64,000 bases of DNA, taken from positions 930,001 through 994,000 of the forward strand of contig NZ_CP036319.1 of NCBI RefSeq assembly GCF_007752935.1, read 5' to 3'. Made by a program: the position numbers and the translations under genes. The notes beneath the pieces are model-generated. The model searched no databases. It was not told the origin of the DNA and saw only the letters and a list, made by a program, of their open reading frames with translations. The stretch comes from Crateriforma conspicua. GTDB lineage: Bacteria > Planctomycetota > Planctomycetia > Pirellulales > Pirellulaceae. Positions 34,663-44,642 of this stretch are shown piece by piece; positions within the stretch are counted from its first letter, which is position 1; every line of letters begins with the position of its first letter.

Positions 34663-35928
34663 ATGATGTCTGATTTAGACCCCGAAATCGAAGAACGGCT
34701 CAGCGGCTATTTGGATGGTGCCGTTGATGCGCAACAGCAGGCCAGGATCGAAGCCCGTCTGCGACACGACGCCGGTGCGCGGGCGGATCTGGAAGGTCTC
34801 CGCGACCTGGGGGATCGTCTGCGCGAACTTTCCGACAGCGAATCCAGCGTCCTTCCCGATGGATTTGCCGATCGAGTCGTTGAAGCGGCGATCCAGCGCG
34901 CCCGTCTGGAAGGTTGTGAAGACAGCCACCCGCTGTTGAAAGCGTCGACACAACCCGTACGAACCGCCATCGCGGTGCCGGTCAAACGCGTCGCTGCCGT
35001 GGGTGCGGCTCTGGCGTTGGCTGCATCGGTTGCGGTGGCCGTCGTCTTGTTGCCCGACCCATCACCGGTCGATCCGATCAATGGTCTGGCGCAGACCGAT
35101 CCGTCGGGCGTCCGCGATGTTGAAACTCAGCCTGAAAACCAAGTTGTGGTTTCACCGGAGATGCCTCAAGCGGATCCGTCGTCGATCCAGCAGGATTCGA
35201 TGCTGGTGCAAGCGGATGCCGACACCGATGATTTGATCGATTCGACGTCGCGTGAAACCGTGCTGCCACGACCGGATACGGTCGCCAGCCGAACGCAACC
35301 GAAAGATGCCGCGGCGATGACGCCAGCGGCGGCGGACACGGTAGCACCGCCCGAAGACGCTGCGGTGTTGGATTCTCTGGTCGGCGCATCGGCAACGGGC
35401 CGGTCACGTTCGACCAAGGCCGTTTTGGTGCTGGACATCCGGCTGGTCGACAAGCGTTTGGGGATGGCACCGATCCGTGATGCGATGCAGCGTGCACGCG
35501 TGGCCGACGAAAGCGAACAACCGGTTGACCCGTCTGTTTTGGGTGCCGTCGCTAACGCGGTGGACGATGCCAACCTGTCAGGTTCGCTGATGTATTTGAA
35601 AGCCCCGGCGAAGCAACTGGACCGCTTCATCATGAATCTGCTGGCGGATCGCGAGCAGGTCGAATCCGTGGGACTTAGCTTGGCGTCGGATGCCCCAGTG
35701 CTAGGCGTTGCATCGGAGTTCGCTGATGTCAAACCGACGTCGGTTCGTCACGACTTTGGCGACATGATCGATTCGGCAGAATCGTCCAGGCTGGTGGACA
35801 GCCTGGCCGACCGTGCATTCCTGCCACTGCAAGCAACGTTGGTCCCCGATGCCATTGCCGGGCTACAGCCGGGTGGTGCGGATGACGGGCCGGACGTCAT
35901 GTCCAACGTCTTTATCTTGGTCCGCTAG
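34663..35928 (+). CDS. Anti-sigma-factor-like membrane protein
   Basis: 421 residues; the second codon is also ATG. The N-terminal 60 residues (LDPEIEERLSGYLDGAVDAQQQARIEARLRHD) match the anti-sigma N-terminal helical pattern found in zinc-less family members. One membrane helix follows (VAAVGAALALAASVAVAVVLLP, about 108-130). The large C-terminal part is acidic and low-complexity, then structured (ALVLDIRLVDKRLGM onwards, LADREQVESVGLSLASDAPVL). It would hold a sigma factor at the inner face of the membrane and sense through the exported domain. No sigma-factor gene is adjacent. Confidence 0.72.
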   Translation: MMSDLDPEIEERLSGYLDGAVDAQQQARIEARLRHDAGARADLEGLRDLGDRLRELSDSESSVLPDGFADRVVEAAIQRARLEGCEDSHPLLKASTQPVRTAIAVPVKRVAAVGAALALAASVAVAVVLLPDPSPVDPINGLAQTDPSGVRDVETQPENQVVVSPEMPQADPSSIQQDSMLVQADADTDDLIDSTSRETVLPRPDTVASRTQPKDAAAMTPAAADTVAPPEDAAVLDSLVGASATGRSRSTKAVLVLDIRLVDKRLGMAPIRDAMQRARVADESEQPVDPSVLGAVANAVDDANLSGSLMYLKAPAKQLDRFIMNLLADREQVESVGLSLASDAPVLGVASEFADVKPTSVRHDFGDMIDSAESSRLVDSLADRAFLPLQATLVPDAIAGLQPGGADDGPDVMSNVFILVR

Positions 35929-36005
35929 GCCCGACCAAGAATTTCAACCAAGTGTTTCGGCCGTTCGCTTGAATCGCCGCCGCGGCCCAAGGCGATTGCC
36001 AGGGC

Positions 36006-37241
36006 TTAGCGGTCGATTCCGCGACCGGCGGCGGCCGACAGGATGTCTTCGATCCTTTCGGTGGTTCGTCGCATATTGTGATGTTGCTCAATCACATCGA
36101 AACCGTTTTCAACATGACGGCTGACTCTTTCAGGATTGCGTGACATGGCCGCGATCGCCGCAGCCAGTTGATCGGCATTGCCCTGCCCTGCCCAGAAAGC
36201 GATCGGCTTGTCTCGCTGGATTTCTGGTGTACCGCCGGCGGTCGTACAGATGACCGGGACCTTCAACGCCAATGCTTCCAGCACGACATTGGGCATGCCT
36301 TCGAACAGCGATGGCAGTACCAAGGCATCGGCCGTCACCATGTGCGCCGCCGGACGTTCCGATCGGCCCAGAAATCGCACCCAGTGATTGGTCGGACGCC
36401 CGGGTTCGGACGTGGCGGTCGGATCGTTCCAGCCGTTGGATGCGACAATCTTTTGAAGCTTTGGCCGCAACGGTCCGTCGCCGACCAAGTCCAATTGAAC
36501 CGCAATGCGGTTGGCGACCGGCCCGGACTGCAGCTTCCGCAGTGAAGCGAGCAAAACCTCGTGCCCTTTTTCCGGCGTCATTCTGGCGACGCAGACCAGA
36601 CGCAAACGTTGGTGCTGCTGGCCGATTCGTGTTTCCGCATCCGCGGCGTCATTGCGCAGCGCATCCAAATCGATTGGATTGGGAATGACTCGGATGCGAT
36701 TGGGCGACAATCCATAAAATTGGGCGGCCGATTCGGCGGATTGTCGGCTGACCGCGATCACCTGGAAGGATCGGCGATAGGCCACCGCCAGCAAACGACG
36801 TTTCCAGGCAATGAATTTCGTTTCGACCATCGGCAACGCGTGGCTTGGCGGGCTGACGATCGTGGAAACACGGGGCACGCGACACCGTCGGCAAGCCGAC
36901 GACGCAGTCAACGTCATGTGGTACGTGCGGTCGTAAACGACATCGATCTGTTCATCACGCAGCAGCGTCGCCAGTTCGCGTGATTCCTGGCGGTGGATTC
37001 GACCGGGCCAATTGCGTTGGTTGCCTGTGGCAAAATCCGATGCCACGTGGACCGGAACATCCGGCGGAACGGCTTTCAGAAAGATTCCTTCGGCACGTTT
37101 CAGGTACAGATGCGGTGCAAATCGGGCGCGATCCAGATGACGCAACAAATGCAGGATTTGTCGTTCGCTGCCGCCGCCGTCCATCGATCCGATCATCAAC
37201 AGCACGCGGATGGGGGCGTTTGGATCGGGCGTCACGGCCAT
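36006..37241 (-). CDS. GT4-family glycosyltransferase
   Basis: 411 residues. The GT-B pattern is clear: the N-terminal MIGSMDGGGSERQILHLLRHL loop, FQVIAVSRQSAE, the linker NPIDLDAL, RLVCVARMTPEKGHEVLLASL, and SLFEGMPNVVLEALALKVPVICTTAGGTPE, the donor-binding EX7E. It transfers a sugar from a nucleotide donor onto a lipid or polysaccharide acceptor. The gene overlaps the end of the upstream phosphodiesterase gene by 10 bases, so it is coupled to it. Confidence 0.9.
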   Translation of the reverse strand: MAVTPDPNAPIRVLLMIGSMDGGGSERQILHLLRHLDRARFAPHLYLKRAEGIFLKAVPPDVPVHVASDFATGNQRNWPGRIHRQESRELATLLRDEQIDVVYDRTYHMTLTASSACRRCRVPRVSTIVSPPSHALPMVETKFIAWKRRLLAVAYRRSFQVIAVSRQSAESAAQFYGLSPNRIRVIPNPIDLDALRNDAADAETRIGQQHQRLRLVCVARMTPEKGHEVLLASLRKLQSGPVANRIAVQLDLVGDGPLRPKLQKIVASNGWNDPTATSEPGRPTNHWVRFLGRSERPAAHMVTADALVLPSLFEGMPNVVLEALALKVPVICTTAGGTPEIQRDKPIAFWAGQGNADQLAAAIAAMSRNPERVSRHVENGFDVIEQHHNMRRTTERIEDILSAAAGRGIDR

Positions 37242-38536
37242 ACGACGTCAATCCACACCAAGCGGTGATCACTGGCGGTGATCCAATAGCGTTGCGGGGA
37301 ATCCGGCCCCGGCCAAAACACACCGCTGTCGTGAAGTTCCAGCGATTGATCAGGCACCACGTAGTCGACCCGCATCCATCCGTTGCGACCAAAATCGGCC
37401 GTCGCGTGGGGGCTGACGCTATCGGAAGGTTCCTTTTCGGCGACCGCCGCGCCGCTGGCCTGCGGATCGGTCGTGCGATCGTGTTCCAGCAATCCGATGA
37501 TGGCGTCACGCCGGCCGTCGCCGCGAACCGGATCGGCATTCAGGTCGCCCATGATCACAAACGGGGCGTCGGAACCAAAGCCGCCTTGGTTTCCCGCATC
37601 ATCAATCATCCAGGCGTCGGACGAACCGTCCAAGTAGTCCGTCCAGAAGCGAATCTCATCGTGGTTGCGGCATCCATTGTGGTCCTCTGGACCGTCGAAA
37701 ACCGGCGGCGTCGGGTGGCTGGCGAAAACGTGCAGAGCGCGTTCGCCGATCTGCACCGGCACGTCAATGTGATTCTTGCTGGACAATCGCAGCTGGTTCC
37801 AAACGTCTTCGTCGTAGTACGTTTCGCCCGATTCGGGATCGACCGGAACTTGAGGATCGGGCATCGACGCCCAACGCAGTTTCTGGAACGTCCGAATTTG
37901 TTCGTCTTGGATGGGAAATCGGCTAAGCACCGCCATCGCATACTGCCCCTCGTACACACCGTATCCCCAAGCATCATTGGGTTGGCCGGGTTGCCCGTTG
38001 TCGTCCAGGTCCAGTCCCGAATCGACGCCCGTGTTGCTGGGGAATGAACGAACGTGGTCGAACCGGTGTCCGTCGCGTTCGGTGTTGCCGACGGCAAAGA
38101 ACAAATCGTTCAATGCGTTTACCGTCGCTGCGTCTTCGTCAAAATCGATTTCATTCAGCAACAGAACATCCGGACGTACCGTTTGAACGATCGCCGCGAT
38201 CCGTTCGGCCTGCTGGTCCTTGCCGTCGGCCAGGCGTTCCAAGATTTGCCCGGGAGCTTTGCCGTACAGCGAAACATTAAAAGTGGCGATGCGAACAACG
38301 CCGTCGGGCTTGGGCGGAATCCTGCTGGCCTCGTGTGAGTTCACAGTGCCCGGCATCGATTGGGGGGCTTGGGTGTTCGGATCGCTGGAGACCGCCGGAT
38401 CGGCCGCGATCGGCGATGCCGATTGCGTCGAATCAGAATCGGATGGCTTAGCCGATACGGTGGCATCGGGTTCCGATTTGGCGCATCCGGTGATCACCAT
38501 GGCCAGCACTGCAATGACGCAAATCCAGCGATTCAT
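37232..38536 (-). CDS. Endonuclease/exonuclease/phosphatase-family lipoprotein
   Basis: 434 residues from the ATG at 38536, giving a lipoprotein signal MNRWICVIAVLAMVITGC. A Ser/Asp/Pro linker follows (about 20-75). The EEP fold begins at VRIATFNVSLYG and has LLLNEIDFDED, FASHPTP, MGDLNADP and a final SDHRLVWIDVVWP with the catalytic Asp and His. Extracellular family members cleave nucleic acids or lipid head groups; several planctomycete proteins of this sort exist. Its 3' end overlaps the glycosyltransferase start by 10 bases. Confidence 0.87.
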   Translation of the reverse strand: MNRWICVIAVLAMVITGCAKSEPDATVSAKPSDSDSTQSASPIAADPAVSSDPNTQAPQSMPGTVNSHEASRIPPKPDGVVRIATFNVSLYGKAPGQILERLADGKDQQAERIAAIVQTVRPDVLLLNEIDFDEDAATVNALNDLFFAVGNTERDGHRFDHVRSFPSNTGVDSGLDLDDNGQPGQPNDAWGYGVYEGQYAMAVLSRFPIQDEQIRTFQKLRWASMPDPQVPVDPESGETYYDEDVWNQLRLSSKNHIDVPVQIGERALHVFASHPTPPVFDGPEDHNGCRNHDEIRFWTDYLDGSSDAWMIDDAGNQGGFGSDAPFVIMGDLNADPVRGDGRRDAIIGLLEHDRTTDPQASGAAVAEKEPSDSVSPHATADFGRNGWMRVDYVVPDQSLELHDSGVFWPGPDSPQRYWITASDHRLVWIDVVWP

Positions 38537-38802
38537 TCGACATCCACACTCTACATACAGGATCGCGATGGATCCGGATCGGAAAGGAGACGGCTGGACG
38601 ACGGTTCGGTCGACGCCCACGCCCGTGCGTGTTCCAATCGCGTCGCCCGATCACCGCCACGGTTGACGTCGTCAAACGGTCAAGCCAAGTGTTTTCGTTG
38701 TTCACACCCTATCAAACGAGACCCGGGACGGGCACCGGCGGCGTCGCTCGACAGTCAAAGCCCATCCAATCCTGATCCGTCATTCGCTCAGTATTGAATC
38801 TC

Positions 38803-41592
38803 ATGGAACCCAATCAACCAAAGCACTCGTATTTGGCAACCGACCTGGACGGCACTCTGATCCCGCTGCAGGTGCGGGAGGCGGTCCGTGGGGGATTGTC
38901 GGTCGAAGAAGCTGAATGCCGACTCGAAGCCAGCACCGAAGCTTTACGGCGATTTCATCAAGCCACCCGTCCGACGCCCGGTCGGGCGCGTTTGCGCATG
39001 GCGTTTTTGACGGGGCGGCATTTGGAATCGGTGGGCGATGCGATCGGACAGTTTGACCTGCCCTTGCCCGAATGGATTCTGTGCGATGTCGGTAGCAGCA
39101 TCTATCACCGTCACACCGGCGACACTGCGGATCGCTCGCCCGCCGGCGATGTCGTGACCGATGGGTTTGAACGTTTGCAAGCCTATGACGACGAACTGTC
39201 GCGGATCACCGGTGACATCGACGCGGATGATCTGCGGCGACGGTTGCAATCGATCGACGGCATTCGATTGCAAGAGCCCGAAAAACAGGCCCGCTTTAAG
39301 CTTAGCTTTTACGCGGACCAGCACGAATTGGAGCAGCGGGTTGCCGCGATTCGTGAATTTCTGGATCAGCAAGATTTGCCCTTTGGCATCGTTCACAGCG
39401 TTGACCCGTTCAACGGTGACGGGTTGATCGATGTGATGCCCCGCGGTGTGACCAAAGCCCATGCACTGCACTGGTGGATCCAACACTTCGGGATCGATTC
39501 GGACCAGATCGCCTTCGCCGGTGATTCGGGGAACGATTTGGCTGCCTTGATCAGCGGCATTCCAGCAGTGGTTGTCGGCAATGCCGATCGTACCCTGGCT
39601 TCACGCGTGTCGCGGCATCATCGTGAATCGGGTTGGCGGGGGCGGCTGTTTTTGGCCGACGATCACAGCACCGCCGGCGTCTGGCAAGGGTGCCAGTGGT
39701 TCGGCTTGGTGCAGCGGGACACACCGGATACCGCCGGCGACTCCGGTGCAACAATGTGTCCTTCTGCGGTGGAGATTGAGCGTCTGCACGATCACTTGGG
39801 GGCGACGCTGATTCATCGGGATACGACCCGGTTTGTGGTGTTTGCACCTTCGCACCAAGACGTCGAAGTCTTGCTGGTCGACCAGGCGGATCAACCCGTG
39901 TCCGCCCATCGGCTGCGTCGTACGGATGCTGGATATCACCTGGGGTTGGTCAATGAGTGTCCTGCGGGGACACGCTATCGCTATCGGTTGTCCGGTGACA
40001 CCGTTGTTCCCGATCCGGCCAGTCGTTTTCAGCCGGACGGTGTTCATGGTCCGTCACAAGTGGTTGACCGCCGGCACGCATGGTCACACCGATGCGCCGA
40101 TTCGATCGGTCGTGACGACTTGATTATCTATGAACTGCATCTGGGAACGTTCACCGATGCGGGGACCTATCAGGCGGCGATTGATCGACTGGACGAACTG
40201 GTCGATCTGGGCGTCAATGCGATCGAAATCATGCCGGTGGCGGCGTGTGGCGGACGCTGGAACTGGGGCTATGACGGCGTCGATTGGTTTGCCCCCATGG
40301 CCGACTATGGGACGCCGGATCAGTTTCGTGATTTCGTCGATGCGGCGCACGGCAAAGGGTTGGCTGTCATCCTGGACGTCGTTTACAACCACTTTGGGCC
40401 GGAAGGCAACTATCTGCATCCGCTGGGCGGATACATTTCCGCCAAGCATCACACGGTCTGGGGAGATGCACCAAACTTTGACCAGCCGCCCACCGATCGT
40501 GAAGTCCGACGATTTGCAATCGCCAACGCGATTCACTGGTTGGATGAATATCGCATCGACGGTTTGCGTGTCGACGCGATTCACTGCATCGCCGACGACA
40601 GTGAAACCCACTGGGTGGCGGAACTGTCCGAGGCGGTTCGAAAGTGGGGCGATTCAACGTGCCGCAAACCTTTGCTGATCGCCGAGTCCAACATCTACGA
40701 TCCACAGATGTTGGTTCCTCGGTCACAGGGCGGCATGAACTTTGACGCGCAGTGGTGCGACGACTTTCTGCACAGCGTGTTTGCCGTCTTGCGTCCGGGC
40801 GAACAACTGTCCCAGCGGACCTATCACGCCGAAAGCGATCTGCGACAGGTCATGTCACAGGGCTATGTCTTCGAAGGCACGGTTCGTTCGCCACGCCAGC
40901 GAACCGAGCCGGGGGCGCGAGTGGACACGTCGGGCTTGGTCTATTCGATTCAGAATCACGATTTCATCGGCAATCATCCGCTGGGCCAAAGGCTGCACAC
41001 GATCGCCGGGATGCCGGCGCAACGTGCCGCTGCTGCGTTGCTGATTCTGTCGCCCGCCATTCCGATGCTGTTCATGGGGGAAGAGTTCGCTTGCCCCCAC
41101 CCGTTTTCGTTCTTTGTCGATTTTGGCGATGATCACCTTCGGCAATCCGTGGTCGAAGGACGCCGCCGCGAATATCCACAGCACGATTGGTCGGCCGGGC
41201 ACTTGCCCACCGATCCGGCCGCCATGGAATCATCCAAGATCGGTCCAAAGTCGGCGGGATCAGAATCGATGTGGCGATGGTATCGCGATTTGATTGCGCT
41301 GCGAAAGCAACTGCAACAGGCTGATTGCTTTGGCGATCAGAGTTACGAGGTCGTGGCCGGACCAAAGAACGTGTTTGCCATGCGTTACAGCAACGACAAG
41401 GTCGCCGCAACGATTCAAGTGTGCTTGGCCGGCGAAGTTTCCGCTGCCGACCTGCAGTGCCCCGGTGGTGAATCGACGGTGATGGATTCCATGGCCGATC
41501 AGTATCGTGACGAGACCGAACGGGCCGTCGGCCAAGAACATCCCGCGGTGTCACGAGCATTGATCACCGCACGCGGCTTGGCTGACGGTTGA
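38803..41592 (+). CDS. HAD sugar phosphatase fused to trehalohydrolase-like GH13 enzyme
   Basis: 929 residues from the ATG at 38803; a TTG three codons earlier is possible. Residues 1-270 are a HAD-IIB phosphatase resembling sucrose-6-phosphate phosphatase: ATDLDGTLIP (catalytic Asp pair) and AFAGDSGNDLAAL. Residues 330-420 look like the N-terminal carbohydrate domain of malto-oligosyltrehalose trehalohydrolase (TreZ). The GH13 barrel follows: YELHLGTF, LDVVYNHFGPEGN, IDGLRVDAIH (nucleophile), IAESNIYDP (acid), IQNHDFIGNHPLGQR. It could act on sucrose-phosphate and on maltooligosyl trehalose or a related glucan. This fusion is unusual. Confidence 0.82.
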   Translation: MEPNQPKHSYLATDLDGTLIPLQVREAVRGGLSVEEAECRLEASTEALRRFHQATRPTPGRARLRMAFLTGRHLESVGDAIGQFDLPLPEWILCDVGSSIYHRHTGDTADRSPAGDVVTDGFERLQAYDDELSRITGDIDADDLRRRLQSIDGIRLQEPEKQARFKLSFYADQHELEQRVAAIREFLDQQDLPFGIVHSVDPFNGDGLIDVMPRGVTKAHALHWWIQHFGIDSDQIAFAGDSGNDLAALISGIPAVVVGNADRTLASRVSRHHRESGWRGRLFLADDHSTAGVWQGCQWFGLVQRDTPDTAGDSGATMCPSAVEIERLHDHLGATLIHRDTTRFVVFAPSHQDVEVLLVDQADQPVSAHRLRRTDAGYHLGLVNECPAGTRYRYRLSGDTVVPDPASRFQPDGVHGPSQVVDRRHAWSHRCADSIGRDDLIIYELHLGTFTDAGTYQAAIDRLDELVDLGVNAIEIMPVAACGGRWNWGYDGVDWFAPMADYGTPDQFRDFVDAAHGKGLAVILDVVYNHFGPEGNYLHPLGGYISAKHHTVWGDAPNFDQPPTDREVRRFAIANAIHWLDEYRIDGLRVDAIHCIADDSETHWVAELSEAVRKWGDSTCRKPLLIAESNIYDPQMLVPRSQGGMNFDAQWCDDFLHSVFAVLRPGEQLSQRTYHAESDLRQVMSQGYVFEGTVRSPRQRTEPGARVDTSGLVYSIQNHDFIGNHPLGQRLHTIAGMPAQRAAAALLILSPAIPMLFMGEEFACPHPFSFFVDFGDDHLRQSVVEGRRREYPQHDWSAGHLPTDPAAMESSKIGPKSAGSESMWRWYRDLIALRKQLQQADCFGDQSYEVVAGPKNVFAMRYSNDKVAATIQVCLAGEVSAADLQCPGGESTVMDSMADQYRDETERAVGQEHPAVSRALITARGLADG

Positions 41593-41686
41593 TGCGTTAC
41601 GTCAGCGCCGGGCATCGGCGTCTTTCGTTCCACGAAGCTTGTTTTTCGGGACGCTGATGGGATTTCTGGCCGGCCGCACGGACGCG

Positions 41687-42709
41687 TCAGGTCACACGCC
41701 CGGGCCACAGATACGCGGCAGCGACGCCGCCCAGCAATCCGCCCAAGTGAGCGCCGTTGGCGACGTTGCCGATCAATGGCGTCATGCAAATCACCAACCA
41801 TCCCAGCATCAGCATGACGTTCTGGGGCGGCATGCGAATCGGATACAGGGCTTCGACCTTCGGGCGAATCCAGATGTATCCGAACAGTCCGAACACTGCA
41901 CCGGAGGCGCCGATGGCGAAGGGAGACCCTTGTAGTGACGGGGGCAACCAGTCGGGCAGCAGCACCTGCACCAGCATTCCCGCGATCTGGCTGACCAGCA
42001 CCAGCCCGGCGAAAAACAGTGACCCGTGCAGCCGTTCCAGCGATGATCCCAAGGTGTAGATCCACAGCATATTGAACAACAGGTGAATCACGCTGCCGTG
42101 CAAAAACATCGGTGTGATCAGACGCCAAACTTGGCCCTTCTTTAACGATGCCAGGCTGTCGCCACCGTCCGCAGTCGCGAACACGGTCCAGTCGACGACT
42201 TCGCCACGTTCGCTTTGCAACGTTGCATAGTCGTAGCGGTCGACAAACGACATCGCCAAATAAGTCTTGGTTTCTAGCGAAAGGTTCTCTCGAAAGTCCG
42301 CGTTTCGGGGATCCGCCCAATCGACGTTGCCAAAGTTGGTCCCGAAGCTGGCCAGGACCGAAATTGCAATGATCCCGATGGTCAGCGGGATGTTCGCCTG
42401 ACGCATGCGTCCCATCCCCGGACCGCCGGTGGGTACGGAACGGATGTTCTTCTGCATCCGCTGTTGCTGTTTGGCCTGTTCGCTGCGAATTTTTTTGACC
42501 TGATCACCCACGTCATAGCGGGGGGCACCCGGGTCTTGGCGGAAAGTGCCGAGTTCGGTTCGGGCCGCTTCCACGTCCGATTCGTCTCGGATCCAGACGT
42601 CGCAGCCGTCGGATTCCTGTTCCCACGTCGCGTCGATCTGGCGGGTCAACAGATAGTCGCAAAACCGGCGGGCGTCCCTGGGCTGTGAAAGAGTCCCGAT
42701 TTTTCGCAT
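41687..42709 (-). CDS. Rhomboid-family protease with N-terminal cytoplasmic domain
   Basis: 340 residues. Residues 1-100 are soluble, with a ferredoxin-like repeat pattern (ARRFCDYLLTRQIDATWEQ, VWIRDESDVEAARTELG) like the GlpG N-terminal domain, and a basic linker. Six membrane helices follow. The rhomboid features are HLLFNMLWIYTLGSSLE, the serine motif IGASGAVFGLFG, and NGAHLGGLLGGVA with the catalytic His. It cleaves within membranes. It is distinct from the rhomboid at 17086-17979, which has a C-terminal rather than N-terminal extra domain. Confidence 0.9.
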   Translation of the reverse strand: MRKIGTLSQPRDARRFCDYLLTRQIDATWEQESDGCDVWIRDESDVEAARTELGTFRQDPGAPRYDVGDQVKKIRSEQAKQQQRMQKNIRSVPTGGPGMGRMRQANIPLTIGIIAISVLASFGTNFGNVDWADPRNADFRENLSLETKTYLAMSFVDRYDYATLQSERGEVVDWTVFATADGGDSLASLKKGQVWRLITPMFLHGSVIHLLFNMLWIYTLGSSLERLHGSLFFAGLVLVSQIAGMLVQVLLPDWLPPSLQGSPFAIGASGAVFGLFGYIWIRPKVEALYPIRMPPQNVMLMLGWLVICMTPLIGNVANGAHLGGLLGGVAAAYLWPGRVT

Positions 42710-42913
42710 GAATGAGGGGGGGATGGGGGGAGTTAAAGCGTGGCCAATGGCGGATTGGATGGTTCGGCGCCCATCACTCGACCGTGATCGGACGCGAAAA
42801 GACTTGTCGAAATCGTCCGTTGATGAATATCATGCATTGTCGGTTGGAACGATAGACCGGCCGGAAAGACCGAATCACAGCCCCGACGAATTGACGAAAA
42901 GGGAAATCCCGAT

Positions 42914-43246
42914 ATGGCAATCAAGCTCAGCGAACGTGCTGCCGAAGAAGTCAAACGCTTCCAAAAAGAACACAATTTTGACGATTCGATGCTGCTGCGC
43001 ATCGGCGTCGCCGGTGGCGGCTGCAGCGGCTTCAACTACACCCTGAACTTTGACGACAGCTTCGACGACAAAGTCGATTCCAAGTACGAATGGCACGGCG
43101 TGGCCGTGGTCGTCGACAAGAAAAGTGCTCTGTACCTGGATGGCACGACCGTCGATTGGTACGAAAGTCTGGAAAAGAAGGGGTTCACCTTCGACAATCC
43201 CAACGCGGTCAAGAGCTGTGGCTGCGGCAGCAGCTTCCAGGCCTGA
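42914..43246 (+). CDS. Iron-sulfur cluster assembly/carrier protein, IscA/ErpA type
   Basis: 110 residues, the usual length. The three invariant cysteines of A-type carriers are present: Cys37 in GGGCSGF, and Cys102 and Cys104 in SCGCGSSF. Other conserved stretches are [13 protein letters not shown] and [11 protein letters not shown]-type proteins bind and deliver 2Fe-2S or 4Fe-4S clusters to enzymes such as radical SAM proteins. No suf or isc partner is next to it. A run of 17-bp repeats lies shortly downstream. Confidence 0.93.
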   Translation: MAIKLSERAAEEVKRFQKEHNFDDSMLLRIGVAGGGCSGFNYTLNFDDSFDDKVDSKYEWHGVAVVVDKKSALYLDGTTVDWYESLEKKGFTFDNPNAVKSCGCGSSFQA

Positions 43247-43336
43247 TTGCCAAGACCGGGTGCCTTTGACGCCGTCACGCTGACGGCCTGGCACCAATCA
43301 AATGTCGCCGACGGCCATGCGATCGATCGCATGGCC

Positions 43337-43472
43337 GTTTCTGTTGGCCAGCAGTTTCTGTTGGCCAGCCGTTTCTGTTGGCCAGCCGTTTCTGTTGGCC
43401 AGCCGTTTCTGTTGGCCAGCCGTTTCTGTTGGCCAGCCGTTTCTGTTGGCCAGCCGTTTCTGTTGGCTGCCA
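43337..43472. repeat. Eight tandem copies of a 17-bp repeat
   Basis: The unit GTTTCTGTTGGCCAGCC recurs at 43337, 43354, 43371, 43388, 43405, 43422, 43439 and 43456. The first copy ends in A instead of C and the last diverges after GGC. It sits in the 301-bp gap between the IscA-type gene and a phosphotransferase gene. Seventeen bases is not a multiple of three, so the unit cannot be a simple in-frame protein repeat of 17 bases. The function is unknown. Confidence 0.9.
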
Positions 43473-43547
43473 GTGGCCGCTTGCCATCCCGCGGTGGCGA
43501 ATCGGTGATTGAGGCCTCCGTTTTAAATCGACGCCGGGACCGCCACC

Positions 43548-44582
43548 TTGGATTCCTTCAAGCCATTGGAAGATTGGATTTGCGACGTCACCGGCGCCGA
43601 ATCGATCGGCCCCGCCACGCCGGTTCAGTCACTTTGGAGCGGGTACGGCCAAATCGTCCGTATTCCCTTGTTGAAAGCGTCGGTCCCCACGGTGATCGTC
43701 AAACAGGTGCGGCCGCCACAAGTCGGCGACCAGCCCGGACGCCACCCTCGCGGATGGGATACACCGGTTTCTCATCGACGAAAGTTGCGTTCCTACGAAG
43801 TGGAGTCGGCGTTCTATGCCCGATTCGCGGACCGATGCGATGACCGTTGCCGAGTCGCCCGTTGTTGGGGCCAAACCAGTGACCAAGACAGTCTGACATT
43901 GGTGCTGGAAGATCTGGATGCCGCTGGGTTCCCCTTGCGACTGGGCCGGTTGGACATCGACGGTGTGGCGCGCGGGCTGGCGTGGTTGGCCAGCTTTCAT
44001 GGCACATTCTTGCACCCGGCCGACGATGCGAGCGACTTTGACGGACTGTGGCCGATCGGAACATATTGGCATTTGGACACCCGGCCCGACGAATGGCGGG
44101 CGATGCCCGAGGATGATCTGAAACGCCAAGCCGCTGCGATTGATCAGCGTTTGAATGAAAGCTCCTTCCAGACGCTGGTTCATGGTGACGCCAAGGTCGC
44201 CAACATGTGTTTTCCCGCCGACGACCGATCGGCGCCGGCAATGGTGGATTTCCAGTACGTCGGTCGCGGATGCGGAATGAAGGACGTGGCGTACTTCTTA
44301 AGCAGCTGCGTCGACGAATCGGAATGTCAGCGAAACGAATCGACTTACCTGGCCATCTATTTCGCTGCCCTGCGTGCCGCGGTGGTCCGCCATCACGGTG
44401 ATCGATTCGATCTAGACGCTTTGGAAAGGCAGTGGCGACAGCTGTATCCGCTGGCCTGGGCCGATTTCGTGCGTTTCCTGGAAGGCTGGTGTCCCGGCCA
44501 TGCCAAGCTGACCGGCTATTCCCGCCGTATGGTCCACCAGGCTTTGACGTCAGCGAAATCACCGACGTCCTCCGACGTCTGA
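43548..44582 (+). CDS. Aminoglycoside phosphotransferase-like / ecdysteroid-kinase-like small-molecule kinase
   Basis: 344 residues from a TTG; no better start is near. The kinase-fold signature is [13 protein letters not shown] (HGDxxxxN, the catalytic loop), followed by [19 protein letters not shown], the DFQ metal-binding motif typical of the CHK/ecdysteroid-kinase branch. An earlier VIVKQV supplies the ATP-binding Lys and [13 protein letters not shown] the Glu helix. It should phosphorylate a small hydroxylated molecule; the substrate is unknown. It lies just after a tandem-repeat region and is convergent with gyrA. Confidence 0.85.
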   Translation: MDSFKPLEDWICDVTGAESIGPATPVQSLWSGYGQIVRIPLLKASVPTVIVKQVRPPQVGDQPGRHPRGWDTPVSHRRKLRSYEVESAFYARFADRCDDRCRVARCWGQTSDQDSLTLVLEDLDAAGFPLRLGRLDIDGVARGLAWLASFHGTFLHPADDASDFDGLWPIGTYWHLDTRPDEWRAMPEDDLKRQAAAIDQRLNESSFQTLVHGDAKVANMCFPADDRSAPAMVDFQYVGRGCGMKDVAYFLSSCVDESECQRNESTYLAIYFAALRAAVVRHHGDRFDLDALERQWRQLYPLAWADFVRFLEGWCPGHAKLTGYSRRMVHQALTSAKSPTSSDV

Positions 44583-44642
44583 ACCGTTTGATGACGATGC
44601 TGATCGGCGTGCCGCGAACCGAAACGAATCAGCGACCGGAGG

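Noticed and set aside
38663-38675. Inverted repeat TTGACG-T-CGTCAA in the gap upstream of the HAD-GH13 gene
   Set aside because: A 6-bp arm is short and its placement gives no clear promoter relation, so I give it no regulatory call.
43337-43472. CRISPR array
   Set aside because: The units are 17 bp, directly adjacent and without spacers; no cas gene is in the window.
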